Positions 25,849 through 34,741 of a stretch of 64,000 nt of DNA are shown here, one piece after another (the stretch's first letter is position 1; each line of letters opens with the position of its first letter). The position numbers and the translations under genes are program-made. The DNA is from Cupriavidus respiraculi (lineage in GTDB: Bacteria > Pseudomonadota > Gammaproteobacteria > Burkholderiales > Burkholderiaceae): the NCBI RefSeq assembly GCF_914271545.1, contig NZ_CAJZAH010000002.1, positions 124,001-188,000 on the forward strand. Reading direction: 5' to 3'. A model generated the notes under the pieces. It saw only the letters and a list, made by a program, of their open reading frames with translations. It searched no databases and was not told the DNA's origin.

Positions 25849-27279
25849 ATGAAATCCCACTACATCGCCGGCGAATGGACGGCCGGCACGGCCAGCAGCG
25901 CCAACGTCAATCCGTCCGACCTGTCCGACATCATCGACCATTACGCGCAGGGCGATGCCGCCGTCGTGGACCACGCGGTGCAGGCGGCGCGGCAGGCGTT
26001 CGGCAAGTGGTCGCTGTCCACGCCGCAGCAGCGCTTCGACGTGCTGGACTTCGTCGGCAACGAGCTGTTGCAGCGGCGCGCCGAACTCGGCGACCTGCTG
26101 GCCCGCGAGGAAGGCAAGACGCTGCCCGAGGCCACCGGCGAAGTCATGCGCGCCGCGCAGATCTTCAAGTTCTTCGCCGGCGAGGCCCTGCGCACCGCGG
26201 GCGAACTGCTGCCGTCGGTGCGCCCGGGCATCGGTGTGGAGGTCACGCGCGAGGCCGTTGGCGTGGTGGCCATGATCGCGCCGTGGAATTTCCCCATCGC
26301 GATTCCGGCGTGGAAGATCGCGCCCGCGTTGGCGTATGGCAATTGCGTGGTGTTCAAGCCGGCCGAACTCGTTCCCGGCTCGAGCTGGGCGCTGGCGGAA
26401 ATCCTCAGCCGCTCCGGCCTGCCGGCCGGCGTGTTCAACCTCGTGCTGGGCCGCGGCCGCGATGTCGGCCAGCGCATGGTCGAGCATCCCCAGGTCGATG
26501 CCATCAGCTTCACCGGTTCGGTGGCCACGGGCCGCAGCATCGCCACCCAGGCGGTGCAGCGCCTGGCGAAGTTCCAGCTCGAGATGGGCGGCAAGAACCC
26601 GCTGGTGGTGACCGACGACGCCGACCTCGAACAGGCGGTGGAAGTCGCGCTGCAAGGATCGTTCTACTCGACGGGGCAACGCTGCACCGCGTCGAGCCGC
26701 ATCATCGTCACGCAGGGCATCCACGACCGCTTCGTCGCACGCCTGGCCGAACGGACGGCCGCGCTGGTGGTGGGCGACGCGCGCGACGCCGCCACGCAGA
26801 TCGGCCCAGTGGTGGACGCCCGCCAGCTGGAGCAGGACGAGCGCTATATCGCCATCGGCAAGGAGGACGGCGCGCGGCTGCTGTGCGGCGGCGAACGGCT
26901 GGCGCGGGACAAGGACGGCTTCTACTTCTCCCCTGCCCTGTTCGTGGACTGCAGCAACGACATGCGCATCGCGCGCGAGGAAGTGTTCGGGCCGGTGGCG
27001 GCGGTGATCGCGGCGCGCGACTACGACGAAGCGCTGGCGCTGGCCAACGACACCGAGTTCGGCCTGTCCGCGGGCATCTGCACCACGTCGCTCAAGCTCG
27101 CCACCCATTTCAAGCGGCACGCGCAGGCCGGCATGGTGATGGTCAACGCGCCGACCGCGGGCGTGGACTTCCACGTGCCGTTCGGGGGCCGCAAGGGGTC
27201 GAGCTACGGCCCGCGGGAACAGGGCCGCTACGCGCAGGAGTTCTACACGACGGTGAAGACCGCCTACACGGCGGCGTAG
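25849..27279 (+). CDS. Aldehyde dehydrogenase, probable 2-oxoglutarate semialdehyde dehydrogenase
   Basis: A 476-residue NAD(P)+-dependent aldehyde dehydrogenase. It has the oxyanion/cofactor segment PWNFP at 145-149, the FTGSVATG nucleotide-binding loop, general base Glu245 in LEMGGKNP and nucleophile Cys279 in GQRCTASSR. Its pairing with the KdgD-like lyase suggests oxidation of 2-oxoglutarate semialdehyde to 2-oxoglutarate. The opening MKSHYIAGEWTAG matches this ALDH subfamily. Last gene of the sugar-acid set. Confidence 0.85.
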   Translation: MKSHYIAGEWTAGTASSANVNPSDLSDIIDHYAQGDAAVVDHAVQAARQAFGKWSLSTPQQRFDVLDFVGNELLQRRAELGDLLAREEGKTLPEATGEVMRAAQIFKFFAGEALRTAGELLPSVRPGIGVEVTREAVGVVAMIAPWNFPIAIPAWKIAPALAYGNCVVFKPAELVPGSSWALAEILSRSGLPAGVFNLVLGRGRDVGQRMVEHPQVDAISFTGSVATGRSIATQAVQRLAKFQLEMGGKNPLVVTDDADLEQAVEVALQGSFYSTGQRCTASSRIIVTQGIHDRFVARLAERTAALVVGDARDAATQIGPVVDARQLEQDERYIAIGKEDGARLLCGGERLARDKDGFYFSPALFVDCSNDMRIAREEVFGPVAAVIAARDYDEALALANDTEFGLSAGICTTSLKLATHFKRHAQAGMVMVNAPTAGVDFHVPFGGRKGSSYGPREQGRYAQEFYTTVKTAYTAA

Positions 27280-27299
27280 CGGGCGGACGGGCGCCGGGC

Positions 27300-28340
27300 T
27301 CAGTCCGGGCCCGCCGGCAGCGAAAGCAGGTTCTCGCGCAGCGCGGTGTACTCGCCGAGACAGGCCGGATTGGCCAGCAGGCGCTGGCGCAGGCGCCTAT
27401 CGATGGTCAGGTTCAGCGCCACGCCGGGCGTCCAGCTGCGCGGCTCCTTGTCGATCGGGATCGGCACCTTGCGGGTGAACTCCTCATACGAAGGGTGCGG
27501 TTCGCAGGCGTCGTAGTCCTCGCCGATGGCCAGCTGCGGATCGAACAGCATGCCCGCGTCCTGCGCGCGCTGCTGCAGCCACCGCGCGGGCAGCGTGTGC
27601 AGGCAGCCGTCCGCGTAGCCGCCGCCAATGTCGGCGTGGGCGCCGATGAACCAGCGCTGCTCCACCGGCCGGTCGGCCGGGCGCTGGACCGAGGCATCGG
27701 CGCGCGTCCACAGGGTCGGCGCGTAGGGCGCGCGATACTCGTTGGCGGCAATCGCGTGGTAGGCGCGCAGCACGTGATTGCTCAGCTCGGTATCGTGGAA
27801 CTGGTAGAAGCCGGAGAAGCCCGGAAAACGGATGCCGCCGACCGGAACGCCAAGGCGGCCCACCGTGTCCCACACCCCCACGAAATCGATGTCCACGGCA
27901 TGCGAGAAACGGTCCCGGAACGCGCTGGCCTCCGGCGACTTCGGCGCGCACTCGTCGCGGTACAGCGCATAGGCCTCGCCCACGCCGTCGTCCGTCGGCT
28001 CCCGCAGCAGCCCGCATTTGCGGATCATGCCGGCGAGGCTGCGCGCCGAATAGGCGCCCCGGCTGAAGCCGAACAGGAACAGCCTGTCGCCGGCGGCGTA
28101 GCGCTGCGACAGCCAGCGGTAGCCGTCCCGGATATTGGCCGACAGCCCGGCGCCGAAGGCCCCGCCCGCGAACTTGTCGATGGCGGCCCACAAGCCCCGG
28201 CCCTTGGTGCCCACCCCTTCGACGTAGAACGTCTCCTGCCCATCCGTCTCCAGCGCGCTGCGGTACAGCGTGTAGGCGTTGGTGCGATCGTTCGGCTCGT
28301 TCCAGGTGCCGTCGAAGAAAACCGCCAGATTCCTGCCCAT
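27300..28340 (-). CDS. DUF2235 alpha/beta-hydrolase (Tle1/phospholipase-like)
   Basis: A 346-residue member of DUF2235, the fold that includes type VI lipase effectors of the Tle1 type. It opens with the FFDGTWNE hallmark (residues 8-15). The nucleophile elbow GFSRG has Ser93, a conserved Asp158 is in VGVWDTVG, and FIGAHADIGGGY carries His235. No signal peptide, so cytoplasmic. It is divergent from the 28563/28820 gene pair across 222 bases and has no T6SS genes near it, so secretion is not supported. It may belong with that pair as a hydrolase effector. Start at MGRNLAV. Confidence 0.82.
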   Translation of the reverse strand: MGRNLAVFFDGTWNEPNDRTNAYTLYRSALETDGQETFYVEGVGTKGRGLWAAIDKFAGGAFGAGLSANIRDGYRWLSQRYAAGDRLFLFGFSRGAYSARSLAGMIRKCGLLREPTDDGVGEAYALYRDECAPKSPEASAFRDRFSHAVDIDFVGVWDTVGRLGVPVGGIRFPGFSGFYQFHDTELSNHVLRAYHAIAANEYRAPYAPTLWTRADASVQRPADRPVEQRWFIGAHADIGGGYADGCLHTLPARWLQQRAQDAGMLFDPQLAIGEDYDACEPHPSYEEFTRKVPIPIDKEPRSWTPGVALNLTIDRRLRQRLLANPACLGEYTALRENLLSLPAGPD

Positions 28341-28562
28341 GCCTGCCTCCCTGCCCCGCGCGCTCCCTTTGGCATCATAGGCGGCGATCTGCGGCCTCAC
28401 CAGCACGGTGCCGCGCCCGCGCGGCCATGGCTTTCCTTTCCGCACGGCGTTTTCTATGCTGGCCGAAGAAGGACGCCGCGCGCGTGCGCGAGGCGGCCGG
28501 CGCGTGCCTCCTCCGCGCGGCGGAGGCGCGGTGTAGCGCCGTGTCCGGCGCGAGGGGGGCGT

Positions 28563-28820
28563 ATGAAACTCTGGACGTGGCTGAAAGACCCGGCGAACAG
28601 AGCGGTGCTCGGCTTCCTCGGTGCGGGCGTGGCCGCAGCGGCCGCCTTGCTGGTCCAGGCGGGATTCGGCCCCCGCACCGACTCCGCGCCGCCGCTGCCG
28701 AAGCCCGAGATCCGCGCGCAGCCGGGCCAGCCGGGCCAGCAGGCGCAGGCCGATGCGCAGGGCGTCGCCACCAACATCCGCGGGGACGGCAACCAGGTCC
28801 ATATCCAGACGAGCGACTGA
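28563..28820 (+). CDS. Small membrane-anchored protein with GVAxNIxGDxN motif
   Basis: 85 residues, not recognised as a known family. Residues about 14-35 form one membrane helix (VLGFLGAGVAAAAALLVQAGF). A Pro/Gln-rich linker runs over 40-66. The C-terminus (67-84) carries GVATNIRGDGNQVHIQT. The same motif recurs in the next protein. The stop overlaps the start of that gene (TGATG), indicating coupled translation. Topology suggests the motif faces one side of the inner membrane; which side is unclear. Confidence 0.7.
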   Translation: MKLWTWLKDPANRAVLGFLGAGVAAAAALLVQAGFGPRTDSAPPLPKPEIRAQPGQPGQQAQADAQGVATNIRGDGNQVHIQTSD

Positions 28821-30829
28821 TGTCCGCCGGGGCACAACGGGCCGTGGCCGTCGGCGCCTGCCTGGCGGCCCTGCAGGCACTCGCCGCCGAGCGTCCGGCC
28901 CCGCCATCGGACCAGGTAGAGCGGCAGTCCGCCTATGCCGCCGCGGGCGGCGTCGCGATCAATATCGACGGGGACTGGAATTCGGTCACGGTCACCACCG
29001 TGGACCGCGAGACGCGCGGCATCATCAATACGCTGCTGGCGGACACGCGCCGGTTGAGGCGCGCCCAGCAGCGCCAGGCCGCGGCGACCAGCGCGCAACG
29101 CCGTGAGCTGTCGAACATGGCGCAGATGGCGCTGCGGGTCGCGGACCTGGAAAGCGCGGTCAGCCGCCTGCTCGCCGCGGCCCGCGCGCCCGCGGCGGAC
29201 GACGGCACCCGGCAGGCCGTGGTGGCGCTGAAGGCCGGCGACACCGAACCACTGGCCGTGCTGCTCGGCCGGCAGGAACAGCAAGCGGCACAGCGACTGC
29301 GCCAGCTGGCGGTGGGGAATGGTGCGGGCACCGGCAATGCCGGCACCGATTCGACCACCATTATCGCCGCCGCGTCGCGGCGCGCCACCGACGCCGATCT
29401 CCGCACGCCGAGCACCGCCGGCACCACGGGTCCCCCAAGCACCTCCGGCACCACCGGCAGCGACACCAGCGCCACCGACACTGCCAGCACTGCCAGCACT
29501 GCCAGCACTGCCAGCACCAGCGGCGCCGCCAGCGGACCGACCGCATACTTGCACCTGGTGGCGGAACTGGCGCGCGAGCAAGGCGCTGTCGCCTCCCTGA
29601 CCGACAGCGCCGCCGCGCTGCAAGCGTACCAGCGTGCGGTGGACTACACGCCGCGCGATCCGCTGGCGCTGATCAACCTGGGCGCCGCACAGCTCGACGC
29701 GGGCAGCCTCGACGCCGCCAGCGAGAAGTTCACGCAAGCCCGGACGCTGGCGCAGGACCGTCTCGCCGCGAATCCCGCCGACGCGGACGCCGCGCACATC
29801 ATGGTGATGCTCGCCATCCGCCGCGGCGGCGTGTTCGCCGCCCGGGGGAACCGCACAGCAGCGTTGGCGGCATACGAGGAAGGGCTCGCGTCCGCCGCCG
29901 CGCAGGGGCAGCCGCCCGCGGGAAGAAACACGCGGCGTGCCAGTGACATTGCCACCCTGCACTACCGGATCGGCGACGTGCGCCTCGAGCGCGGCCAGTT
30001 CGACCAGGCGCTCGCCAGCTATACGGAGGCCCTGCGCATCAATGAACCGCTCGCCGACCAGACCCGCAATACGGCCTGGATCCTGCAAAAGATCGGCTAT
30101 GTCCGCAGCCTCCAGGGCCATCACCGGGAAGCGCAGGACATGCTTGGCCGCGCGCAGCGGATACGGACCGCGCTGGCCGGCGCGGATCCGGGCAACGCCG
30201 AACTGCAACGCGAGCTGTCGATCAGCCACCAGATGACGGGCGATGGCCTCGCCGCGCTGGGCGATCGGAACGGCGCGCTAAAGGCGTACGAGGAAGCCGG
30301 GCGCATCACGCAGCGCCTAATCGACCGCGGCGACCCGCCCTCCCGGTGGCGCCGCGACATGGCGCGGATCCATTCCAGCATCGGCGATCTGCTCGTGAGC
30401 GAGCGCGCGCACGTTCGTGAAGCCACGGGACACTACCGCAGGGCGCTGCAGATACGCGGCGATCTGGTCCGGCTGGACCGCGGCAATGCCGACTGGCAGC
30501 GCGACCTTGGCATTTCGCACCGCAAGCTGGGCAACGCGCTGCTTGCCTCCGCCGACGCCGCCGGCGCGCTGCGCGAATTCCGCCAGGCCATCGTCGTGCA
30601 GGAGTCGCTCGTGCGCCTGGACCCGGAGAATACGCGGTGGAAGGCCGACCTGGGTTTCACCTGCTGGCGCATGTCGCGGGTGCGCCATCTCCAATCGCGG
30701 AACGAACGCCGGGCCCTGCTGGACCGAAGCATCGCGATGCTCGCGCCGTTGTCCGCGGACGGCATGCTGTCGGACTACCAGAACAGTCTGCTGCGCGCGG
30801 TGCAGAACGAGCGCCAGCAACTGAACTAA
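28820..30829 (+). CDS. TPR-repeat protein with N-terminal GVAxNIxGDxN motif and Ser/Thr-rich linker
   Basis: 669 residues of unknown function. A signal-like hydrophobic stretch (AVAVGACLAALQALAA) is followed by GVAINIDGDWNSVTVTT at 44-60, matching the motif of the upstream small protein at 10 of 17 positions. Next come a probable coiled coil (about 70-130), a low-complexity Thr/Ser/Ala/Gly linker with a nucleotide tandem repeat, and then many TPR units to the end (AYQRAVDYTPRDPLALINLGAAQLDAG, LERGQFDQALASYTEALRIN, DLGISHRKLGNALL). The TPRs imply protein binding. It may form a complex with the small membrane protein and possibly the DUF2235 enzyme. Confidence 0.7.
   Translation: MSAGAQRAVAVGACLAALQALAAERPAPPSDQVERQSAYAAAGGVAINIDGDWNSVTVTTVDRETRGIINTLLADTRRLRRAQQRQAAATSAQRRELSNMAQMALRVADLESAVSRLLAAARAPAADDGTRQAVVALKAGDTEPLAVLLGRQEQQAAQRLRQLAVGNGAGTGNAGTDSTTIIAAASRRATDADLRTPSTAGTTGPPSTSGTTGSDTSATDTASTASTASTASTSGAASGPTAYLHLVAELAREQGAVASLTDSAAALQAYQRAVDYTPRDPLALINLGAAQLDAGSLDAASEKFTQARTLAQDRLAANPADADAAHIMVMLAIRRGGVFAARGNRTAALAAYEEGLASAAAQGQPPAGRNTRRASDIATLHYRIGDVRLERGQFDQALASYTEALRINEPLADQTRNTAWILQKIGYVRSLQGHHREAQDMLGRAQRIRTALAGADPGNAELQRELSISHQMTGDGLAALGDRNGALKAYEEAGRITQRLIDRGDPPSRWRRDMARIHSSIGDLLVSERAHVREATGHYRRALQIRGDLVRLDRGNADWQRDLGISHRKLGNALLASADAAGALREFRQAIVVQESLVRLDPENTRWKADLGFTCWRMSRVRHLQSRNERRALLDRSIAMLAPLSADGMLSDYQNSLLRAVQNERQQLN
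29481..29516. repeat. Tandem 9-base repeat (CTGCCAGCA)x4 inside the TPR gene
   Basis: Four exact in-frame copies of CTGCCAGCA at 29481, 29490, 29499 and 29508 encode the Thr-Ala-Ser run of the linker between coiled coil and TPR region. Since the unit is a multiple of three, copy-number change would alter linker length without frameshift. Confidence 0.85.
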
Positions 30830-30850
30830 CGCAGCGCGCCCCGCGTCTGC

Positions 30851-31744
30851 CTACTCCCGCCTCATCCGCCGTGCCGCCGCGTCCATGGACGTGCCGCCCG
30901 GGCGCATCGATATCAGCGCGATGCCTCCCAGCACGACGAGGCCCGTCACCAGCAGGGTGGCAGTCAGCCGCTCGCCCAGCATGACCGCGCCGCCAGCGGC
31001 CGCAATGACCGGCACGCTCAGCTGGGCCGCCGCCGCCGTGGCCGGACGCAGCTGCCGTACCGCGGCGTACCACACGACGTAGCCGGCACCAGAGGTCACC
31101 GCGCCCGACAGGATGGCGTACACCATGCCGGCGCGGGACGCGCCACCATCCACCCCCAGGATCAGCGCCGCGGTCACGGCCAGCGGCAAGGCAAGCACGA
31201 AATTCCCCGCGGTGGCGGCCACCGGGTCCGCCGCGCGCTTGCCGCGCAGCGAGTACGCGCCCCAGGCCACGCCGGCGAGCACCATCAGCACGGCCGAGTG
31301 TGGCGCCGGCGCGCCGATGCCCGGCAGCAGCAGCACGAGCAGCCCGGCCAGCGCGATCGCGAGGCCTGCCCACTGGCGCGCCAAAAGCGCATCGCCGCGC
31401 CACAGGCCCCACCCGATCATGGTCACCTGCACCGCGCCGAACAGCAGCAGCGCGCCGGTGCCAGCCGGCAGCCGCACATAGGCCAGCGAGAAGGCGAGCG
31501 CGTAGGCGAACAGCGCGATGGCCGAGCGCAGGTCGGCGCGCACGGGCCACAGCCTGCCCCGGGCGCCCTGCCACAGCGCCAGCACCGCCGCCGCGGCGCC
31601 GATGCGCACCAGCGTGAACAGGACCGGGTCCATGGCGGCGTCGCGCATGGCGAGCCGGCACAGCAGAGAATTGCCGGCGAAGGCGAGCATCGCGACGGCG
31701 GTCAGCGCGGCGACGCGGGGAGCGGTCATGGCGGCGGTCGGCAT
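30851..31744 (-). CDS. EamA/DMT-family membrane transporter
   Basis: A 297-residue drug/metabolite-type exporter with about ten hydrophobic segments in two EamA repeats. The first repeat opens AVAMLAFAGNSLLCRLAMRDAAMDPVLFTLVRIGAAA; the second contains YAILSGAVTSGAGYVVWYAAVRQLRPATAAAAQLSVPVIAAAGGAVMLGERL, a clear EamA signature. The substrate is unknown (metabolite efflux). It is convergent with the TPR gene, 21 bases apart. Confidence 0.88.
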   Translation of the reverse strand: MPTAAMTAPRVAALTAVAMLAFAGNSLLCRLAMRDAAMDPVLFTLVRIGAAAAVLALWQGARGRLWPVRADLRSAIALFAYALAFSLAYVRLPAGTGALLLFGAVQVTMIGWGLWRGDALLARQWAGLAIALAGLLVLLLPGIGAPAPHSAVLMVLAGVAWGAYSLRGKRAADPVAATAGNFVLALPLAVTAALILGVDGGASRAGMVYAILSGAVTSGAGYVVWYAAVRQLRPATAAAAQLSVPVIAAAGGAVMLGERLTATLLVTGLVVLGGIALISMRPGGTSMDAAARRMRRE

Positions 31745-32101
31745 GGCATGGTGCGGCGCCGGTGCTCCCGGATTTCAGCGCCGGTCCGGCGATGGCATCG
31801 ATGCATCCAGTCTAGGCCATGGCCGGCCGCGCCCGCCCCCAAAGCAACTGTCGCCGGTGCTGCAGCGGGGCGGCCTGCACGATGGGGATGAGGTCCGGCA
31901 TCGGCGTGCGTGCAGGCGCTGCCCGGCCAAGACCCGTGGTTGACCGGCACCTTGCTGGAACTGGGCAAGGCGTTCCCCGCGTATCCGCACGCGGGTCCGG
32001 CCCGCGACATACCGCGACCGTAGGGTTCTGCGTCCGACGCTGGCGTGACACCATGTCGGGACATCGCGATGACATGGGCCAGACTTCGGGAGACAGCAGC
32101 C
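31745..32101. other. Gene-free stretch with possible pseudogene remnant
   Basis: 357 bases without an intact gene. On the plus strand a frame opening after TGA near 31892 reads ACVQALPGQDPWLTGTLLEL and then GKAFPAYPHAGPAR, ending at TAG 32021-32023. Just upstream another frame reads PPKQLSPVLQRGGLHDGDEV. The two join if one base is removed, so this may be the decayed 3' end of a coding gene of unknown family. No promoter or repeat was recognised. Confidence 0.35.
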
Positions 32102-32416
32102 ATGCGAACACGGATCGGCGCGGGCGCATTGGCCCTATTGATGGTGAGCCCCGCATTCGGCCACGGTGGAGGACTGAACGCCGAGGGCTGCCACACCAAC
32201 CGAAAGACCGGGGACTATCACTGTCATCGCGGCGGCGGCGGCGGCGGCGGATCTCCGGCGCGCGCGGCGAATCTCGTAGGGACGACGCTCGAACCCAAAG
32301 CAACGACACGGCAGGCGGCAAGACCCGCGGCCGGTGGTCCGACCTGCTACACGGGGCCGCGGGGCGGGACTTATACCATCACGGCCAGTGGGCGCAAGAA
32401 CTACGGGGGTTGTTGA
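32102..32416 (+). CDS. Exported YHYH-domain protein
   Basis: A 104-residue secreted or periplasmic protein with signal peptide MRTRIGAGALALLMVSPAFG. GGGLNAEGCHTNRKTGDYHCHRG follows, the Cys/His arrangement of YHYH-type proteins. After a poly-Gly and basic linker, the C-terminus has TCYTGPRGGTYTITASGRKNY-type residues ending GGC. That tail resembles small Cys-bounded repeats seen in other short exported proteins and may be structural. Start at 32102 is chosen for the signal peptide. Function unknown; four closely placed Cys/His residues could bind a metal. Confidence 0.7.
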   Translation: MRTRIGAGALALLMVSPAFGHGGGLNAEGCHTNRKTGDYHCHRGGGGGGGSPARAANLVGTTLEPKATTRQAARPAAGGPTCYTGPRGGTYTITASGRKNYGGC

Positions 32417-32571
32417 CCCGCGCGCCACCGACGAATGGAAACGCCCGGAGTGCCTGCCGGCGGCAGCCCAGCCCTAAAACTATCGCCCGCAATGCCGATA
32501 ACAAGACCGGCGCAATGCGCCCGCTCGCGATGCGGACGCCGCCGACAGACCAATTCGACGGGAAACGGGCA

Positions 32572-34506
32572 ATGAAACAACGATGGATAGCGCTGGCCGC
32601 GGCCGGCTTGGTGGCGGCGTGCGGAGGGGATGGCGACCGGGCGGAGACGCCGGCCGCGCCGCCGGCGCAGGCGGAGGAATACAGCCTGGCTGTGCGGCCT
32701 CACCTTGGCACCGTGCGTGCTGGCGCAACGCTGGCCATGCAGCCGCTGCTGGACGATGCGCCGCCGCTGATGGCGACGATGCCCGCGAGCGGCGATCCGG
32801 TCTTCAAGGTGCCTCGCGATCGTTGCGGCCCCGGGCTGGTGGCGCTGGTGGGTTCGGATTCGACGGTGTACTTCGACGAGGGGACGAACCAGGACGAGGT
32901 GCTGGGCAAGGGCCAGAACCTTCGCGTGCTGGTGCCGGACATCTGCGGCGCCGACGCGACCCGGCCCGTGTCGCTGAGCCTGCTCGACGAGATCGGCCTG
33001 CATATCGGCAGCGACCACGCGGCAGATCTGGAGACGAAGATCCAGCAGGTCCGCGATGCCCGCAACGGTGACATCGCCAGCCTGGCGAGCGCCCGTCAGG
33101 CCGCCATCGAAGCCGCGCAGCGGATGATCGATGACGTCTATCGCATGATCCGCGATCTGCTTGGCCTGCCGGAGGGCTATCCCGGCGTGCTGCCGACGCC
33201 GATCGACAACCCGTACTCCGTGATCCCGCCCACCGACGCCGGGCATGTCGCCGCGACGCTGCGCGCGCTGCAAGTGGCCGCTGCCACCATCCGCGCCACG
33301 TCCATGAGCACGCAGTTGTCGCATGTCGAGGCGCAGGCCGCCCTGGTTGCCCAACAGGCCGAACTGTTGCGCGCGCAGAATGCCGCCCAGAAAAAACCGG
33401 TCGCGGTGATCGACAACACGCTCGGAGCCAGTACCGATCTGTCCATGCGCTTCGGCCTGCTGACCAACGGGCAAGCCGACAATGCCGCCAAGTTGCTCGG
33501 GGCGTCGGCCACCAACACGGCGAGGGACGTGCCAAGCCTCATCGACCGCATCATCGCGGCGATGCCGAATTCCCCCACCGCGTCCACGTCGCTGGAAAAG
33601 GCCCGCACGAAGGCCAAGGCGCAGGCCCCGGTCGCGAACGCCGACATGACGCTGGCCCTGCGCACCGCGCTGGCCCCCACGCTGCTGCGGGTCGAGCCGC
33701 TGGAGCGGCTGCAGAAGGCAGCAACGAGCGGCCCCGGCAAGTTCGCCTGCACGGTGGGCACCGCCTCCCGCGGCTCGGTGACGGTGACGTTCGTCGATCT
33801 GGACACCAGCGGTGGCCTGAGCGATGGCGATCGTTTCGACATGGTCTACCAGAACTGCCTCGTCGCGGAGCCCATCTCGGGCGTGACCATGGCCAAGTCC
33901 GGCACGATGAGCGTGAAGTACGACGCGCGCGATCCCGTTGCGCCGAAGCCGGATATCGCCGGGCACGTGACCTTCGACATGCGCCTGCATGCGGACTCGG
34001 GCGCGCCCTCCACCAAGCCCGCGACGTTGTTCAGGGTGACGGGCCAATGGATGGACCGCGCGGCCTTCGGCGCTCCCGGCAACGTGGCGGCGTCGATGTA
34101 CGTCGGCGCGCGTCCTGCCGTGCTGCTGGACGACGCCACCCTCACCATCCATCAGGACGGTGCCGCGTACACGACGCAGATCGACGAGGCGCGTTTCGAC
34201 ATGGAGCCGAAGCTGGAAGACCCGCAGTACCAGGGGCTGACTGCCGGTGTGCTGCGGATGGACGGCACGGTCGGCGGACTGCGCTACAGCACTGGGCACG
34301 GGATGCTGTTTGCCCGCAACGGCGAGGCCCTCACGCTATGGCAGGGCGAGTTCAGCTATCAGCGGGAGACCGGAGGAACGGGTAGCGGCCGCATCGATGC
34401 TTCCGCCAACAGCCTCTTCACCACCCGGCTGACCGATGACGCCGGCAAGACGGCCGAGCGCGCCCTGCGCTGGGACACGCTGGTGGCCGCCTACCTGGCC
34501 AAGTAG
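32572..34506 (+). CDS. Large predicted lipoprotein, function unknown
   Basis: 644 residues. N-terminus MKQRWIALAAAGLVAACGGDG has a good lipobox (VAAC) with Gly and Asp following, so it is probably lipid-anchored. An Ala/Pro-rich linker, a domain with two Cys-containing loops (VPRDRCGPGL, VPDICGAD), a long helical region (about 140-290) and a beta-rich C-terminal half (FVDLDTSGGLSDGDRFDMVYQNC, GMLFARNGEALTLWQGEFSYQ) follow. I do not recognise the family. It is a single gene between the YHYH gene and a hairpin terminator. Confidence 0.72.
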   Translation: MKQRWIALAAAGLVAACGGDGDRAETPAAPPAQAEEYSLAVRPHLGTVRAGATLAMQPLLDDAPPLMATMPASGDPVFKVPRDRCGPGLVALVGSDSTVYFDEGTNQDEVLGKGQNLRVLVPDICGADATRPVSLSLLDEIGLHIGSDHAADLETKIQQVRDARNGDIASLASARQAAIEAAQRMIDDVYRMIRDLLGLPEGYPGVLPTPIDNPYSVIPPTDAGHVAATLRALQVAAATIRATSMSTQLSHVEAQAALVAQQAELLRAQNAAQKKPVAVIDNTLGASTDLSMRFGLLTNGQADNAAKLLGASATNTARDVPSLIDRIIAAMPNSPTASTSLEKARTKAKAQAPVANADMTLALRTALAPTLLRVEPLERLQKAATSGPGKFACTVGTASRGSVTVTFVDLDTSGGLSDGDRFDMVYQNCLVAEPISGVTMAKSGTMSVKYDARDPVAPKPDIAGHVTFDMRLHADSGAPSTKPATLFRVTGQWMDRAAFGAPGNVAASMYVGARPAVLLDDATLTIHQDGAAYTTQIDEARFDMEPKLEDPQYQGLTAGVLRMDGTVGGLRYSTGHGMLFARNGEALTLWQGEFSYQRETGGTGSGRIDASANSLFTTRLTDDAGKTAERALRWDTLVAAYLAK

Positions 34507-34554
34507 GCGCGCCAGCGGCCGGGCCGGCCCGCATTCCTGGGGCGGCCCGCGTCC

Positions 34555-34601
34555 TTGTAGTTTTGCGTCCGGCGCCGCAGACCGGCGCGAAAAAACTACA
34601 A
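34555..34601. terminator. Hairpin terminator between the lipoprotein gene and glgX
   Basis: TTGTAGTTTT (34555-34564) and AAAACTACAA (34592-34601) form a perfect 10-base stem enclosing a GC-rich inner stem (GCGTCCGG / CCGGCGCG). It lies 49 bases after the lipoprotein stop and could work as an intrinsic terminator, with T- and A-rich arms on both sides. Confidence 0.6.
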
Positions 34602-34741
34602 CACGGGCATTGCCGCCACGGCCCGCGGCCCATTGCCTGCGCGACCTCGTCGCTCGCCCGCGGTAGGCACGCTGCATGCTCCACTGCTCAGTCGGCGCGA
34701 ATTCCTCGCGCCTAGCAGAGCCGCCCGGAGCATCCAGCAAC

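Noticed and set aside
27300-28340. Type VI secretion effector (Tle1) with immunity protein
   Set aside because: No VgrG, PAAR or T6SS gene and no obvious immunity protein adjacent on the same strand; the DUF2235 fold alone does not prove secretion.
25875-28550. A very long plus-strand frame through the aldehyde dehydrogenase and DUF2235 regions
   Set aside because: It is a shifted frame of the dehydrogenase followed by antisense of DUF2235; only its last 85 codons (from 28563) make a plausible protein.
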